In this document: positions 1 through 12,235 of the stretch, in pieces
How the letters are laid out: every line of letters starts with the position of its first letter
Position numbering within the stretch: the first letter of the stretch is position 1
Source of the DNA: Aurelia coerulea
Lineage: Eukaryota; Cnidaria; Scyphozoa; Semaeostomeae; Ulmaridae
Reading direction: 5' to 3'
Length of the DNA: 64,000 bases
Assembly (NCBI GenBank): GCA_039566865.1
Contig: CM076947.1
Coordinates: 18,353,501 to 18,417,500 of the forward strand
Translations under genes and position numbers: made by a program
Notes under the pieces: generated by a model
Database searches by the model: none
Seen by the model: only the letters and a program-made list of their open reading frames with translations
What the model was told of the DNA's origin: nothing

Positions 1-845
1 GGATCCTTGGAGTACTCCTGAAACAATTTCTTGAGAGGAACTGTAGACATTAGTTATCGAGATACTCTGCTTCCTTTTTTAAGATAGGCATAGACAAGAA
101 CCAATGCATTTTTATCAAAGCCACATGCATGAAGTTTGGCTATTATCAAATCGTGCGGGATGCAATCAAAAGCCTTTAACAGATCCATTCAGACGGACCC
201 GACAATACAACTATTATCAAGCTTAGATTTCCATTCTTCTACAAGTTTAATTAAAACATGCTGTGTACTGTAGGCTGTTATATAAGCTGCAATAAAGGTC
301 GAAAGGGTGTTATCAAGGAAGGGGCTGAGGTATTCCTTTAGAATTTTTTCAAAGATTTTGGAAAAAGGGTCAAGTACACTGACTGGAGGATAATTCCTCT
401 CCTAAGTACGAACGGGTTTACCTTTGTCTAAAGGGCAGACTGCGGCAGTTTTGCACTCTGGGGAAATCTGAAATTCCGAATGCTGTAATTGATGGCGTTG
501 GTAAGAGGGACAGTCAAATCATCGCTAGCCAGAGAAACAAATTTTGGTGGAATTTGATCAACCCCTGTTGATTTACTGCCATCGAGCATTCTCAATTGGA
601 TCAATGCATCTCTAGCAGTAACCTCATTGAAAGAAAATGATTCAAAAGAATGTTCAGGGTCTAAAACTATAGCTAGAATACTCGGATGGTCCTTATATTT
701 ATCGAGAATTAACTTGACAATTTCTCGATCATCATCAATCGAATTCGTATCTGCAATGCTGGCAGGTTTCTTACCAGAAGTATTTTCGATGATATTTATG
801 TAATAATCGTTAAAGATCTCGCATAGATAGCCTACTTATTTATAA
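1..845 (-). mobile_element. LINE fragment, reverse transcriptase region (CR1-like), decayed
   Basis: Read on the - strand, the first 250 bases give a reverse transcriptase motif-A region (MDLLKAFDCIPHDLIIAKL). It is preceded towards higher coordinates by decayed N-terminal RT sequence (a stretch like KSTGVDQIPPKFV near 550-600). Several frame breaks are present and no long ORF survives. The copy runs off the left edge, so its 3' part is outside the window. The closest relatives in the window are the - strand LINE at 8.3-12.2 kb and the + strand RT at 63.3-64 kb. It is a dead copy lying upstream of the first visible ARHGAP1-like exon. Confidence 0.7.
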
Positions 846-884
846 TGCTCTATTTTAAGTATCTGTATTCATTGGAATATCAAT

Positions 885-1090
885 TATATGTATGTGCAGC
901 ATTTTGTAGTTGTTATCCTAGTTGCATGTCTTTATATGATGGCCATGGTGCTGCCACTGTCTTTTGCTGCTCATGGTATCGCCCCAGTAGTGTTGCATAG
1001 CAATTAGTAGAATGGGATCCCCCTGAATAAGTTATTCACCTAAGGGAGGGGAGGATTGTTCATCCTTCCAAGAGGATACCACGTGCTAAA
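885..1090. repeat. Short dispersed repeat, related copies elsewhere
   Basis: The stretch around 930-1005 (motifs GGCCATG and GTTGCATAGCAATTAG) resembles 2438-2532. The following 1010-1090 block (GGGATCCCCCTGAA, CAAGAGGATACC) resembles, in opposite orientation, part of the MITE interior at 17530-17640. No ends can be defined. Between 1091 and 1734 I see no gene; the only ORF there (70 codons) has no recognisable features. Confidence 0.4.
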
Positions 1091-1734
1091 GCGTGTTCAA
1101 GTCATTGCTGAAAGGCCCGCTGAAAGGTAAAAATGTTAGGGAAATTTGCTAGTGATATTAGCACATTTTTACGGTTTCTCGAAGGTATACTGATCTTGAG
1201 AAAATCCATTGTAAAATCTGAATGAAGTGACTGATTTCAGCCAGGACTAATTTTGAAAATGATTGAGCATGTTAGCTATTCAATGAGATATTACATAATA
1301 TTTTTGCTTATATATTTAGGGAGAAATAACCTTGCAAACGCCAAACTTTATCCCCTTATTCACCCGCTAGGAACAGAAATAATTGCAAGTTTATCAAAAA
1401 AGAACTACGACTTTCGTCCTTGCTCGCTTATTCAAGTTAAAATCTTACCTCCAGCCAATACATGAATAATTCATTTCTAGCACAACATGAAATGAGTTTC
1501 GCTAAGTGTGTTAGTTCTTCAGTATCCGTCGATGCTCAGAAAGATGATTAGGCGTATATTACTGTATCATTATATTGTTGAACGTATCATTTTTTTGTTG
1601 AAAACCCCCTTGAAATCTGCTTAAGGGGCAACCCTCCTTAAAAGAATATAGATGGGAAATTAATATGACATATGATTATTGCGCAGATGCTGAAATCAAA
1701 TTGGAAATTTTGTCAAATTACAATCTCATTTCAG

Positions 1735-1851
1735 CCATGATGAACTATTGATCGCAAAATCGAAAGCAAAGCCGACCACCTCGATGACATCATCTTTCTA
1801 CGTTCCACCAGAAATTCCAAAAACTCAACAGTTTGGTGTCACTTTGAAAAC
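1735..1851 (+). CDS. ARHGAP1/ARHGAP8-like Rho GTPase-activating protein: proline-rich linker exon
   Basis: This internal exon is bounded by an AG acceptor (1733-1734) and a GTAAGT donor (1852). It encodes a Ser/Thr/Pro-rich linker ending in PPEIPKTQQFGVTLK. Human ARHGAP1 and ARHGAP8 carry the same element (P-x-QQFGVSL) between the CRAL-TRIO/SEC14 domain and the RhoGAP domain, which is the basis for naming the gene. The exon starts with the last base of a codon and ends two bases into one, and it joins the 7749 exon in phase. The CRAL-TRIO exons should lie left of the window; none was recognised in 1-1734, where a LINE fragment sits. The product would be a cytosolic GTPase-activating protein for Cdc42/RhoA-type GTPases (family knowledge). 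Confidence 0.8.
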
Positions 1852-2640
1852 GTAAGTTGTTGCGTATTGAATATGTGGAAAATAGCCACGACTGAAGGAG
1901 TTGGAGTTTATTCATACTTCAATGAAATGAGTCTGACTCCTATCATACTTGGGTTTGTTTGAGGTCCTTGAAACTTCAGCTATGTTCTTAGCAACCACCA
2001 AGTCCCTTTATGTGAGTTTTCTTCATTTTCCTTGTATATTATGTCTCATATTAGATGTCAGGCATCTTATGCATCTCAATTCAAAACGAGCCGCGCTCGT
2101 GAACTTTTTTAAGTTCTTCTTGACACCCAACCTTGACATTAGACGTATCTATCATGTAGGTTAACGTTATATGTCTCAGGGGCGGACTGGGGCATCAATT
2201 CTTTCAGATTTGTAGAAGCTCAGCATGTTTGAAAAGTTACTTTGTAATCTAGTATCCTTAATTGGAAAAAGTGAATTATTAGCTGAACATTTCCTTTATC
2301 AAAGATTTACATTAGCTTATATATCTCCTGTCTGAGTTCAAGATCACGAGGTTGCTACGAAGCAGCATTGGCAACGATGAGAAAGGAATCATCGCTTATG
2401 TTTTTTAATCGTTCCTAGTGTACAGTTAGTTGCATCATGTAGGTTAACGTTATATGTCTTTATGTTTTTGGCCATGTCATTGTTTTTCGCTCTCCCTGGT
2501 ATCGTTCCCGCAGTGTTGTATAGTAATTAGATAAGTATTGTAGATTTTAGAATTCATTGTAAACTTTTTATTTGAATGATACAAAAAAAATACTTGGGAC
2601 GAGACAAAGACCAGTAGATGTTACAATTTCGTTTTAAACC

Positions 2641-2880
2641 ATGTTCAATTCAGACAAAACCAGTATTACAATTGCTTCGACAAATTCATGTTATGATTAT
2701 TAGTAAATGGCTAGGCCATGCAAAGAAAAGAAAATCGACTGATTTGGTGACTAAGCCATGTTGATAATAGTAATGGAATAGAATTTTTTGATTGTCTTAT
2801 CATAGCCATTTATTAATAATCCAAACATGAATTTGTCGAAACAATTGTAATACTGGTTTTGTCTTTATGAATTGAACATT
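2641..2880. repeat. Palindromic MITE, about 240 bp
   Basis: The left arm starts ATGTTCAATTCAGACAAAAC and the right arm ends GTCTTTATGAATTGAACAT. The arms of about 75 bp match as inverted repeats with a few differences (shared ACAATTGCTTCGACAAATTC and its complement), with a loop of about 90 bp. No coding capacity is visible. It lies in an intron of the ARHGAP1-like gene. Confidence 0.75.
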
Positions 2881-3212
2881 GTCATATTTTATAACATATA
2901 CTGGTCTGGCCCCAAATATGATAGTCGTCATACTCATTTACCGAAGTTCATTTTAAGCCTATGTTTTCCAACTGATGTTTTAAATTTCAACCGTTATTTG
3001 TACATCTTTGAAATATAGCAAGGAAATGACTGATAGCTGTTGACACGAGTGAGGATTGTTTTGTGGCGTTGAGAGAATAGGCTTTGTCTTGCTTCTAACA
3101 GCAGAACAAAGGGATAATCCTACTGGACACAAAGAGAAGAGACGTAAATACCGAAATAAGACCAAGCTCTGCTATCCTGCCTCAAAACCGAGCTCTACAG
3201 GGAGGAGTCTAA

Positions 3213-3672
3213 AGGACAAGTCCGGGGTTGGTATGATTGATGACAAAATGCAAGATAATACTGCTATGAATGATGTATGATGCTTTTTTCCACTATTTTT
3301 CGTCGTCTCCTTGTGAAATTATGTATTCAAATAAGCAATTTGAGTGAAGTGACGTCATATCGCACAAATGAAAGCGAGGCTGTGTGATTGTTTTTTCACC
3401 TCTTTATCGTAGCAAGCCTCTTTATCGTGTTCTCATACCATTTTCAATGCACGAGTATACGATAAAGAGGTTACAGCGATTAAAAGGCGAAGAAAAATCA
3501 CACAGCCTCGTTTTCATTTGCGCGATATGACGTCACTTTGCTCAAATTGCTTATTTGAATACATAATTTCACAAGGAGACGACGAAAAATAGTGGAAAAA
3601 AGCATCATACATCATTCATAGCAGTATTATCTTGTATTTTATCATCAATCATACCAACCCCGGACTTGTCCT
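3213..3672. repeat. Fold-back MITE, about 460 bp, arms about 200 bp
   Basis: AGGACAAGTCCGGGGTTGG at the left is matched by CCAACCCCGGACTTGTCCT at the right. The arms are nearly identical inverted repeats through the segment with TGACGTCATATCGC, leaving a loop of about 60 bp that carries further small inverted repeats (CTCTTTATCG). The arms are so similar that the insertion looks recent. No target duplication could be fixed. Confidence 0.85.
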
Positions 3673-3738
3673 CTGACCTAGTTAGACACAAAACTGGGGC
3701 GAACCTGGGTTAGTTTTATTCCCGCATGCGCAGTTGGT

Positions 3739-4062
3739 ATGATAACAAAGCAAGAATTGGAGAAAATGGCGGACAGAGACTTGGATGACAATGCTTTGTG
3801 CATGTTTATATTTTGCCGACAGATTTTTGTTTTAAAATGTAGGGTTATGAAGAGAGTTACACATGGTCAAGAGGCGAGCATTAGCACGAAAAAGGCGGCT
3901 AGAAAAGAATCGAGTTTCTACTCGAAATCATATGGCTTCGTATCTCAAGCGTATCATAAAAAAACTTTTTCGTCCTCCCAAGTTGATCCTCGGTCTATTT
4001 TTCCTCAATTCATAGCGTATAGAATGGCCAATGACCAAAGGTCTTTAAGAATGACCAAATGA
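3739..4062 (+). other. Unrecognised 107-codon ORF inside a repeat-bounded segment
   Basis: The ORF starts in a context with GCATGCGCA about 20 bases upstream and a second Met at residue 11 (MADRDLDD). The product is basic in its second half. I do not recognise it. It lies between sequences carrying the motif AACC(T/C)AGGTTCGCCCC (3689-3718 inverted, and 4132-4335), so it could be the remnant of a transposase 5' end in a deleted transposon, or chance. No splice donor was evident. Confidence 0.2.
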
Positions 4063-4131
4063 ATATGTTTAACAGTTTAGAATGAATAAATATCTGTGAA
4101 GATAACACAACTTCAGTGCATGAGATCGAAA

Positions 4132-4335
4132 CTAACCTAGGTTCGCCCCAAGTTTGCGTTCACACGACATTTTCCAAAACTAACCCAGGTTCGACCCAGG
4201 GCAAACCCACCTCCTGAGGTGGGTTAGTTTAACCCGGGGCGAACCCAGGTTAGTCGCGTTCACACTACAAAAATCTAACCTAGTTTAGTTTAACACAGGT
4301 TCGCCCCGGGTTAGTTTGTGGTGTGTGAACAGGGC
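4132..4335. repeat. MITE end with repeated AACCCAGGTTCGCCCC motif
   Basis: The motif CTAACC(T/C)AGGTTCG(C/A)CCC occurs at least four times in about 200 bp, in both orientations. The block closes with GTGTGTGAACAGGGC followed by TTA. A GGGC/GTTCACAC-type terminus with a TTA/TAA target is usual for PIF/Harbinger elements, so this may be the right end of a Harbinger-like element whose left end near 3680 is damaged. Confidence 0.5.
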
Positions 4336-4639
4336 TTATCTTAAAAGGTCAGCCTTACATATTTAGAAGGGCTGGGTCACATTATTTGTATCTAAATGGT
4401 AATTTGCAGTTTTTCGGCAGGCCATATCACAGATTTTCCGCCATTGTTTTCAAAGTAAAAGCACTATTTTGAAGATAAATTCTTGAGTTTCGCAGAGAAA
4501 CAAACAAACCATTCATGTTACACGATCACAGGGTTGTTGATGGATTTTTGCAAGTGATTTACTGTGGATTCACCCTGCACTTTAGAATGCCTGCAGAAAT
4601 CAATATACACATGCCTAAAACAACTTAGATCATTGTAAT

Positions 4640-4900
4640 TAAGCATATGTTCTAAATCTTTAAAAAGGCTGGTGTAAAATTCAATGAACTATTTCTTTGA
4701 ACTGAATGATTTCAAAGAAACTTTAGCTATTTCTCTATAATTCTACCGTTGGACTTTTCTGAAATCTTCAATATTTTCAGAATTATAGTGTTTTTCTGCT
4801 TTTTCAAGAATTTAAGAAAAAATTTAAAAAAAACTTAAAACCATCGTAATTTCTAAACTGTTTGACGCAACAATCATTTAAATATCTTAGTCATTCCTCT
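4640..4900. repeat. Dispersed repeat, second copy at 29945-30190
   Basis: The segment with TTCTTTGAACTGAATGATTT and TTTTCAAGAATT is nearly identical to 29945-30190 in the same orientation. Ends are unclear. The remaining DNA at 4336-4639 and 4901-5059 shows no gene. Confidence 0.6.
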
Positions 4901-5059
4901 TCAAAAATTTTCTGTTTTCCTCTAAAAATCTGGCTTCAAATTTTTGGTATAATGTGACTTCTAAGAAGGCTACTACCAAGCTGCTCCTTGGATTTGCAAA
5001 TATATATATATCGTACATTCTTAGCAAATTTATTTTGGACATTGTAAAGATTTTTCAAC

Positions 5060-5253
<194 letters not shown>

Positions 5254-7748
5254 CGAGTTGATGATGACGTTTGATGATGACACCAATGATCAATGGCGGG
5301 CTGTTGTCGTGATGATGATTGATTAGAGGGGATGATGCGGTTTCTTCTTTGTGATGATGATATTTAGTACGATGTTGTTGGTCTTGACGAAGATAAAAAA
5401 CTTGATTCAAGTGAAACAGAAGATGAGAATGACGCTTCGTTTTCCGTAGAAGCGGCGGCAGAATTTGGGATAAAGTTATGGGCCTAAATTACGTCTCTCA
5501 GGCTCTCTCAGGGTGCAGGGCAAGGAGGGAGCATCAAGTATTGTTGAAAGTTTGATCTGGGAGGCACACCTTTTGCCTGTTTTACAGGGAAATCACCTGG
5601 AGAACTTCAGGTCTGGCCATTCAAGGGGAGCCATCAGAGGCTCCCCTCAAATGCAAGAGGGGAGCTGTAAAGTCGCTCTTCTGAACTGTTCAAAGAGAAA
5701 AATTGCTCTGTTTGAAATCATTGTTCTTTAGTCTTCTATCGATTCAATTAGGAAAAGTTCACTTGAAAATTACCAGGAGGAACAATTTACTGCTCCCCTG
5801 CTAAAAGTTTTATGCTAAGGCCTGGCCAGGAAATGCATTAATTTTTGTTGAAAAAAAATTGGTCATGTTGAATCATTTACGGCCTTTCATATGCCCATTT
5901 GAGTTGTTTGAGGCTGACAACCTATAGACCAAACACATATTCTTTTCTAACAAACAAAGAATTTGGGTCAGTACTGAAGGTTTCTTAAAATTATCAGGTT
6001 TTTGAGGACTCAAGAGTTTCTTATAGTTTCCATAAGTCTTCATGTTTACTTCCTGTGCCCCTATCAACAAACATCTCAAAATTAAAATTGTTTAAAGCCT
6101 TTCCAATGTTTAGACTTTACTCAAGTACTTCCCAAGTAATATAATACAGGAAACAAGTGAAAGTAAAGTAAAACTATGTTAAGGATTTCCTTTATCAAAA
6201 TAAATAGTTTCTCAAGTTATATTTTCCCAGTACTGGAGTTCCTTACTTTTTGGTGATCTGAGAGTTGAGTTTCTAACAAAATAATTTGTGTAGACCTGAT
6301 TGTTCCAAAAATAAATTGACTTTAAAAGTGTTTCTTATGTCTCTTCAATTCCTGCCTGGGACCTCCCCCAGACAGCCTGGGCGTAAACAGAACTGTTTGA
6401 ACAAATACCAGAGGCAGGCAGGAAATTTTTTGGTGAATGCCCAGTGCTGCAACATGCCATATTCTCAGTTACAGTTTAACCTTGAACTGCATAATTAGAT
6501 CCTGATGTTGTCAAATACCCCAGAACCACGAAAAATTTACTTCAAATATAAAGGGCATGGTGGGGAATATATTTTGAGCAAATACCTAGGGGTATCCCAG
6601 TGGGGGATGGGCAGGGTAGGAATTGAAAGAGACATGTTCCATCATCAAATTTGAGTCCTAAAAGAGGAGGATGGAAAACGAGAACAAGCTTGTAATGCGA
6701 TGAGTTCAATATCAAACATTCAGAAATGTTCTCAACATCAACAAGTTTTGCTTTATCTTCATTTGCTTTTTCAGCATTGCAGCCGCTCCCATGTATGGTC
6801 TAATTGGTAAATGTCTTTGCTCTTTGTTGGTGCTGACACATCTTGCTGCCCTAAAAAGTAAACAATGCAAAAAGTTTAAGCGACCAAAAAGTAAAAAAAG
6901 GAGACTTGACAGAGATACACCAACTTTGTATAATCTATGTTAAATTGCAAGTGTAAATGGGGTATAACTTTTCCTTTATCAATTCTCATTCATACTCTGA
7001 TAACGCAAAGGCCGGTTTTCCTTTTTTATATCAATTGAGACAGAATTCAAATGTGCAAAAAGCTGTTTGAGGTGTTAATGATTGGGCATGAAAATTTCTT
7101 GGTTGGGAGGTAGGGGTCTGGAAGAAACATCTTCAGAACATTTCTCACAACAGTTGGCAAGTCTTCCCCTTTGAGGGAGAGGGGAAGGTTTAAGCAGCAC
7201 ACCAGAAGCATGGTGTATAGTGAAATATCAAAAATTTAGTTCCCTTTCAAGAGTGCCAGTATTAGTCCAGAAAATTTCAAAAGGTGTATTTTCCTGTACT
7301 GTAATTAACATTTTTATCCACAAGCAGATTATAAAACATACTTTTGTCTTCATCTCTATTGCCTCCTCTACTGGCAGCACTTTTTGGTTTCTTCAAGTTA
7401 AATCTACAGAAAAAAGGTGTAATAGTCTTAGAGCTCAGTTGTTGATAAAGCCTAGACTATTTTCAGACAAGAACAATCCTCGTGTGGTACTTTTATGAAA
7501 ATAGAGGAAGGAGGGGCAGAAAGTGTTATTGAATACACATGATTTGTAAAAAAGAAACTTTATTATAGTTTTCAGGAAAGAACCGACACCGAGAGCTCAC
7601 CACGCACACACAGCACCGACTGACAGCAGGAAAATTAAACCAGGTTTTGATACAAAATAAAGAAGGCCTTTAAAGTATGCTGCTTGTTCGCCTAGTGATA
7701 AAGGACATTGATTCACAAAAGAATATGTGCATTTTGTTTTCTTTGTAG
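5254..7748. other. Intronic DNA without recognisable genes
   Basis: This is part of the 5.9-kb intron between the 1735 and 7749 exons. The ORFs are short and featureless. Apart from the MITE at 6337-6635 and a small hairpin near 5623-5645 (GGGGAGCC/GGCTCCCC), I see nothing that can be named. Confidence 0.6.
6337..6635. repeat. Candidate MITE, 299 bp
   Basis: Terminal inverted repeats of about 45 bp: left ATGTCTCTTCAATTCCTGCC and right GGAATTGAAAGAGACAT, continuing inward with CCTCCCCCAG / GTGGGGGATG. No target duplication is obvious and there is no coding capacity. Confidence 0.6.
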
Positions 7749-7822
7749 ATTGATAGAAAACAGTGTTGCAGATCCCATACCAATTGTGATCAGAACATGT
7801 GTTGAATTTCTCCGTGAACATG
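7749..7822 (+). CDS. ARHGAP1-like: first RhoGAP-domain exon
   Basis: The acceptor TTTCTTTGTAG ends at 7748 and the donor GTACGT begins at 7823. Joined to the 1735 exon in phase, it encodes TLIENSVADPIPIVIR followed by TCVEFLREH, the opening helix of a RhoGAP domain (family pattern: IPIVLRETVAYLQ). It ends one base into a Gly codon, completed by the exon at 13561. Confidence 0.85.
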
Positions 7823-7920
7823 GTACGTATCTAATCCTTTTATTCAGTTTCAGTACCCTTTGTTTTTGAAACGTTTTGCGTTTGTTTTTTATGTCGCTAA
7901 TCCTACGAAGATGCATGATG

Positions 7921-8239
7921 ACAAACGCGAAAGAAAACTTATCTCTTTGGCAGTTTGAAATCTGCTGAAGCTTGGTCCCACCATCGTGTCCAGCTGAAAG
8001 GGCGCCGGCGTTCGAAATTCGAACAAAATTCGCAGCAAATCAAGGCTCTTTCCCCCGCATCTACAACGAAAGTATTTGCAGTCAATAATCCTTGCTCAGA
8101 AACGAAACATCCGGGGGATAGAACCTTGACTTGCTGTTCGAATTTCGAACGTCGGCACCCTTTCAGCTGGACACGATGGTGGGACCAAGCTTCGGCAGAT
8201 TTCAAACTGCCAAAAAGATAAGTTTTCTTTCGCGTTTGT
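7921..8239. repeat. Near-perfect palindromic element, about 320 bp
   Basis: The left arm ACAAACGCGAAAGAAAACTT continues through GCTTGGTCCCACCATCGTGT. It is mirrored on the right, ending AGTTTTCTTTCGCGTTTGT. Arms are about 105 bp with a loop of about 110 bp. The symmetry produces nearly identical 88-codon ORFs on both strands, which are artefacts of the palindrome. It starts 99 bp after the exon that ends at 7822, inside the intron. Confidence 0.85.
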
Positions 8240-8282
8240 TACAGATCATTTCGTGGAGGAAAGTGAGGATAAATGCGCTGGG

Positions 8283-8322
<40 letters not shown>

Positions 8323-10430
8323 TGATTTATTTACAAAGTAAGCTGAAACAAAACCATAGCTAAAATTACAGCTAATTAAGGCCTACTTATTTACAAAATT
8401 TACAATCTAATCTAAAAATAATATGTATATGTATAATTACAATAATTTCACCAACTATCCTGTTATGAACCCAACCTGCTGTACATATGTTTTGCAAAGC
8501 CTACAGTTGCATTTATCACCATTCCAGCACCTTATTTGCTTTTTGAAAATTTGAAGGGTGCTGGAGTCTTTTATCTCGTGTGGTAGCAGCTGCCACATTC
8601 TATTTCCAAGGAAAGCTACAGACTCGATTCCAAAGGAAGTAGTGCATACTTTTGGAAGCAGCGCGTCGGTCCCATGCCTCAAGTCATAGCCAGTGTTCCG
8701 CTGCGTGAAAATATCCTTCATAAAAGTTGGACTTAGATCTAATTTTGTTTTAAAAATCTCAGTCATAAGCAACTGTAGGTTTCTTATATGGATGGGCACT
8801 GAATTTGTTTGCTCCAGGAGAAAACCAAAATCATGTTCGTAATCTTTCTGTGCAATGCGCAAAGCCCTTTCGTGACCATTATTTATTCTTTGATTCAAGG
8901 TTCTATCGCAGAACATCCAAACATGTGGACAATAGCTAAAATAGGATAATATGAAAGCACGCATTAGTTGCTGCAGTTTTTCTGTGTCCATGTAACAGGA
9001 TATTCGGTTAAGAGCATGAAGTTTTGGCTGGCTTTCTTACAAAGAGATTTGACATGTTGTTTGAAGGAAAGGATCGATCAAATTTTATGCCAAGAAGATT
9101 CTCCTCTGTAGATTGTTTCAAACAAGCGCCTCCTATTTTGATGGATACTTCATTGCCTTTTGCACCGAAAATCATTAAATGGCATTTATCCTCATTTAGC
9201 TTCATGAGATTGTTCGGAAACCACTCAGTTAACTGAAGGGTATCATTTTCTAAATGCGCAATTGCATTATCGTTTTATGGACCATACGCATAAATCGTTG
9301 TATCGTCTGCATAGTTACATATTTCGGTCTCCTCTAGGAACAGGAACAAGTCATTCAGGTATATGTTGAGCAAAAGGGGGCCTAGGACAGAACCTTGCGA
9401 TACACCTAGGGTGGTCTTTGTCCATGTGCTGAAGGAACCATTGAGCTTTACCCTTTGTTTCCTGTCGACGAGATAGCTATGGATGAACTGCAATGCAAAT
9501 CTACTGAAACCGTATGCATTCAATTTTGCAATCAATAATTCGTGATTTAGACAATCAAAGGCTTTCGAAAGGTCCGTCAGGACGGCCCCTGCGACGCCTC
9601 CGCTGTCCAACGACTTTTTGCAGGTTTCAACTAAACGTAGAAGTACATGCTGTGTACCATAGCCCTCTCGAAATCCACAGAGGAGTGGAGACAAGAAACA
9701 TTGGACAAAGGGCAGCATTTGATCTTGCATCAACCTTTCGTATATCTTTTTTGAAGAGTGAGCTTAAATCTCCAGCTTTCAATTCTTTGGGAAAAGGACC
9801 CTTGGATAAACCAGAATTGAATAAATTTCGAATGGCAACAGAAAATACATCAGAATTTTCCTTCAGGATTTTTGCAGGGATGCAATCAACTGGAGAGGCT
9901 TTACTCTGATTAAGTTGGTTGATTTTGACAGAAACCTCTTCCATAGTGACCTCTCTGAACTCAAAATTGTTGGAAAGCATAGCTTGCTCATTTATTTTGC
10001 AAATACTTGGATGAGCTTCATATTTCTTAATAGATTTGTCAATGGGATCTAGTATATCACTTGTTGGTAGCAAAAGTGAGTCATTTTCAGAGTTCCCTAG
10101 GCTGTTTGTGACATTTGCAAAGTAATGATTGAAGATCTCTGCAATTGCACAGTCCTGACTTATCATTCTGTCGTCTTCAATTAGAGTAATGGTCGAATTT
10201 ACTTGCACTTTATCTGAGAATAGTGGCTTTACAGTTTTCCAAAACTTGTGATTATCTGTCAGATTTTTAGGGTCAATATTCTTGTAGTAATCAAATTTGG
10301 CCCTTCTAAGCAATTTTACACATTTTGTTCCTCTGCTTTTTGAATGCATTAAGGTTTTCTTCAGTTCTACTGTCGTTATACTTATTGCGAAGCTTGGCTC
10401 TATGCATGTGTTCTTTGGACTCAAAGCTAT
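8283..10430 (-). mobile_element. CR1-like LINE (copy D), RT to 3' tail, decayed
   Basis: On the - strand, in order: an RT N-terminal part (10424-9770; KFWKTVKPLFSD, SKASPVDCIPAKIL), RT motif A (LTDLSKAFDCLNHELLIAKL), a motif B region with SQGSVLGPLL, the catalytic YADD (9275-9733), a thumb region (9008-9205), and a C-terminal domain ending in a short Cys cluster (CNCRLC) followed by KTYVQQVGF (8455-8991). The 3' UTR ends in an (ATG)n tail, seen as (ATC)n at 8283-8323 on the + strand. Frames are broken at several points and part of the segment between the RT N-terminus and motif A is missing, so the copy is dead. Its endonuclease part lies at 11690-12235 beyond an inserted LINE. Confidence 0.85.
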
Positions 10431-11690
10431 CTTTTTCGGCTCATATCCAGGCAGCTATCTCTAAGACAAGGAAAGGTGTCGGTTTGCTGAAATATCTCTC
10501 CAAGTACCTACCCAGACATACCATAAATGAATTATTCAAGCTCTATGTGCGACCCCACCTGGAATACGGAGATGTTGTCTATCATATTCCGGCCAAAGTA
10601 TGTGAATTTAGCGGTAACACTACTTTGTCAAGTTTGATGGAAAAGTTGGAGTCAGTTCAGTATTCTGCTGCTCTAGCCGTTACAGGAACGTAGAGGGGGA
10701 CATCGCGAGAGAAGTTGTACGCAGAACTTGGTTAGGAATCATTGTGTTCCCGAAGATGGAGTAGAGGCCTTACATTGTTTTACAAAATGATACATAATCT
10801 GATACCTGAATATACAGCTGATCAAATCCCTCAACTTCAGCAGTCGCATTACTCTCTTCGCAATCAGGATGTCATTGGGCGAATAAGGGCAAGGACAGAA
10901 AAATTCAAATCTAGCTTTTATCCCAATTGCCTGTCAGAATGGAATGAACTAGATCCGGAGGTTAGACTTGCACCATCGGTCGCTATCTTTAAGAGAAAGC
11001 TGATTTCAATTATCCGCCCCCCCCCCTGCTAAATCTATCTTTGGGATTCATGATCCAATATGATTATCCTATCTGCCTCAACTTAGAGTGGGTCTTAGTA
11101 AGTTATGCTTTCACAAATTCAAGCACAATTTTAGGGATTCCATAAATCCAATGTGTCCTACAAACGATGGTATTTAGACTATGGAACACTTTTTGTTGCT
11201 CTGCCCCTCCTTTGAGGTTGAACGTCGAAATCTTCTCGCTAGAGTGTTTGATTTGCTGCGACCATTTGGACACATCGATCTTTCAAATGAGGTTTTGACG
11301 CAACTTTTATTATATGGTGATAAAGACCTTCCAAAGGACCTCAACAGAAATATACTCGAGCTGACTCTACATTACATCCACGCAACTGGTCGCTTCAGTT
11401 GAAATCACCGTAAATCTAGTTAAACGTCACCAAACCACTAAGTCAATTTTCGTAAAGTTTCTTGTCGTAGAGTCCTGTCCATATATTCCTTTGCAAGCCT
11501 GTTTCACATTGGATGTTAGGCTTATATTAGAAATCCAGACCCGATAGCGGTGTCTCGAGCGATATCATAGTCCCTCATTCTCACTTAATTCAGATGAGAG
11601 CATATACAAAAGATTAGTTTTGAAGTCTACGGCGCTAAATCGGCTGTAGTCCCTATAGGTAACTATCTTAGGCCCCCTTTTGACATACCC
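10431..11690 (+). mobile_element. 5'-truncated LINE (copy C) inserted in LINE D
   Basis: The + strand encodes only a LINE C-terminal region: FSAHIQAAISKTRKGVGLLK and KLYVRPHLEYGDVVYH (10438-10690), YSLRNQDVIGRIRARTEKFK (10742-11032) and HFLLLCPSFEVERRNLLA to the stop at 11402. In-frame stops separate these blocks. The His/Cys pattern in HFLLLCPSF and the ending LLLYGDKDL...GRF resemble the 3' part of the insert at 49879-50445. The host LINE reads in the opposite direction on both sides, which shows that this copy is the later arrival. Junctions are approximate and no target duplication was fixed. Confidence 0.75.
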
Positions 11691-12235
11691 ACCCTTTCAA
11701 AGGGTGACAATCATAACGTGAAAATCCGACAGTCCTGTTTCTATCGTAACAGTGCTCTGAAAGCTCTTTCTCCTGTTTGTTAGAATTAAATCAATACAGC
11801 GGGGACTGTCGGACTTAAAACAGGTTGGGCTCTTAACAAGACTAGCTAAGTCATAATTTTCGATGAAAGTACTGATAGCATCTTCGTCTATTTCGTTATT
11901 AAAATCTCCTATTAAAACGATATTTTCATATTTCCTACAATAATGGTCGAACATCTTACCAATCTCTGTAAAGAAATACTGCTCTGATTGAGAAGGTGGA
12001 CGATATATAGCAAGAAGAAGCTATTTCTGCTTTTTCAGATTAATCTCGATCACCCCACATTCAATATTGTGTGGGGCTTGATAATATGTTAATTCCTTGA
12101 CTGGTGCCCGTTCTCTCACGTAGATTAGAAGGCCACCACCATTTTGATTGCGATCATATCTAAAAGGCTTCATAAACCCCCGAATCAAGAATTGACTAGT
12201 TGGAAAGGTATCATCCTGAGTATGAAGCTTCAACG
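11690..12235 (-). mobile_element. LINE D, AP-endonuclease-domain remnant
   Basis: The - strand shows the end of an APE-type endonuclease: DDTFPTSQFLIRGF, GGGLLIYVRE (12021-12233), then the GDFN motif (IVLIGDFNNEID), the Cys-rich PTCFKSDSPRCIDLILTN block and the terminal LSDFHVMI (11697-11954). These are the catalytic GDFN and SD(F)H motifs of CR1/Jockey-type LINEs. The copy is 5'-truncated near 12235. Together with 8283-10430 it forms one LINE split by copy C. Confidence 0.8.

Noticed and set aside
1..1734. Search for CRAL-TRIO exons of the ARHGAP1-like gene
   Set aside because: No segment with CRAL-TRIO character and splice sites was seen; the region is a LINE fragment and unassigned DNA.
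7939..8221. Nearly identical 88-codon ORFs on opposite strands
   Set aside because: The mirror identity is caused by the palindromic element; the peptide has no known motif.
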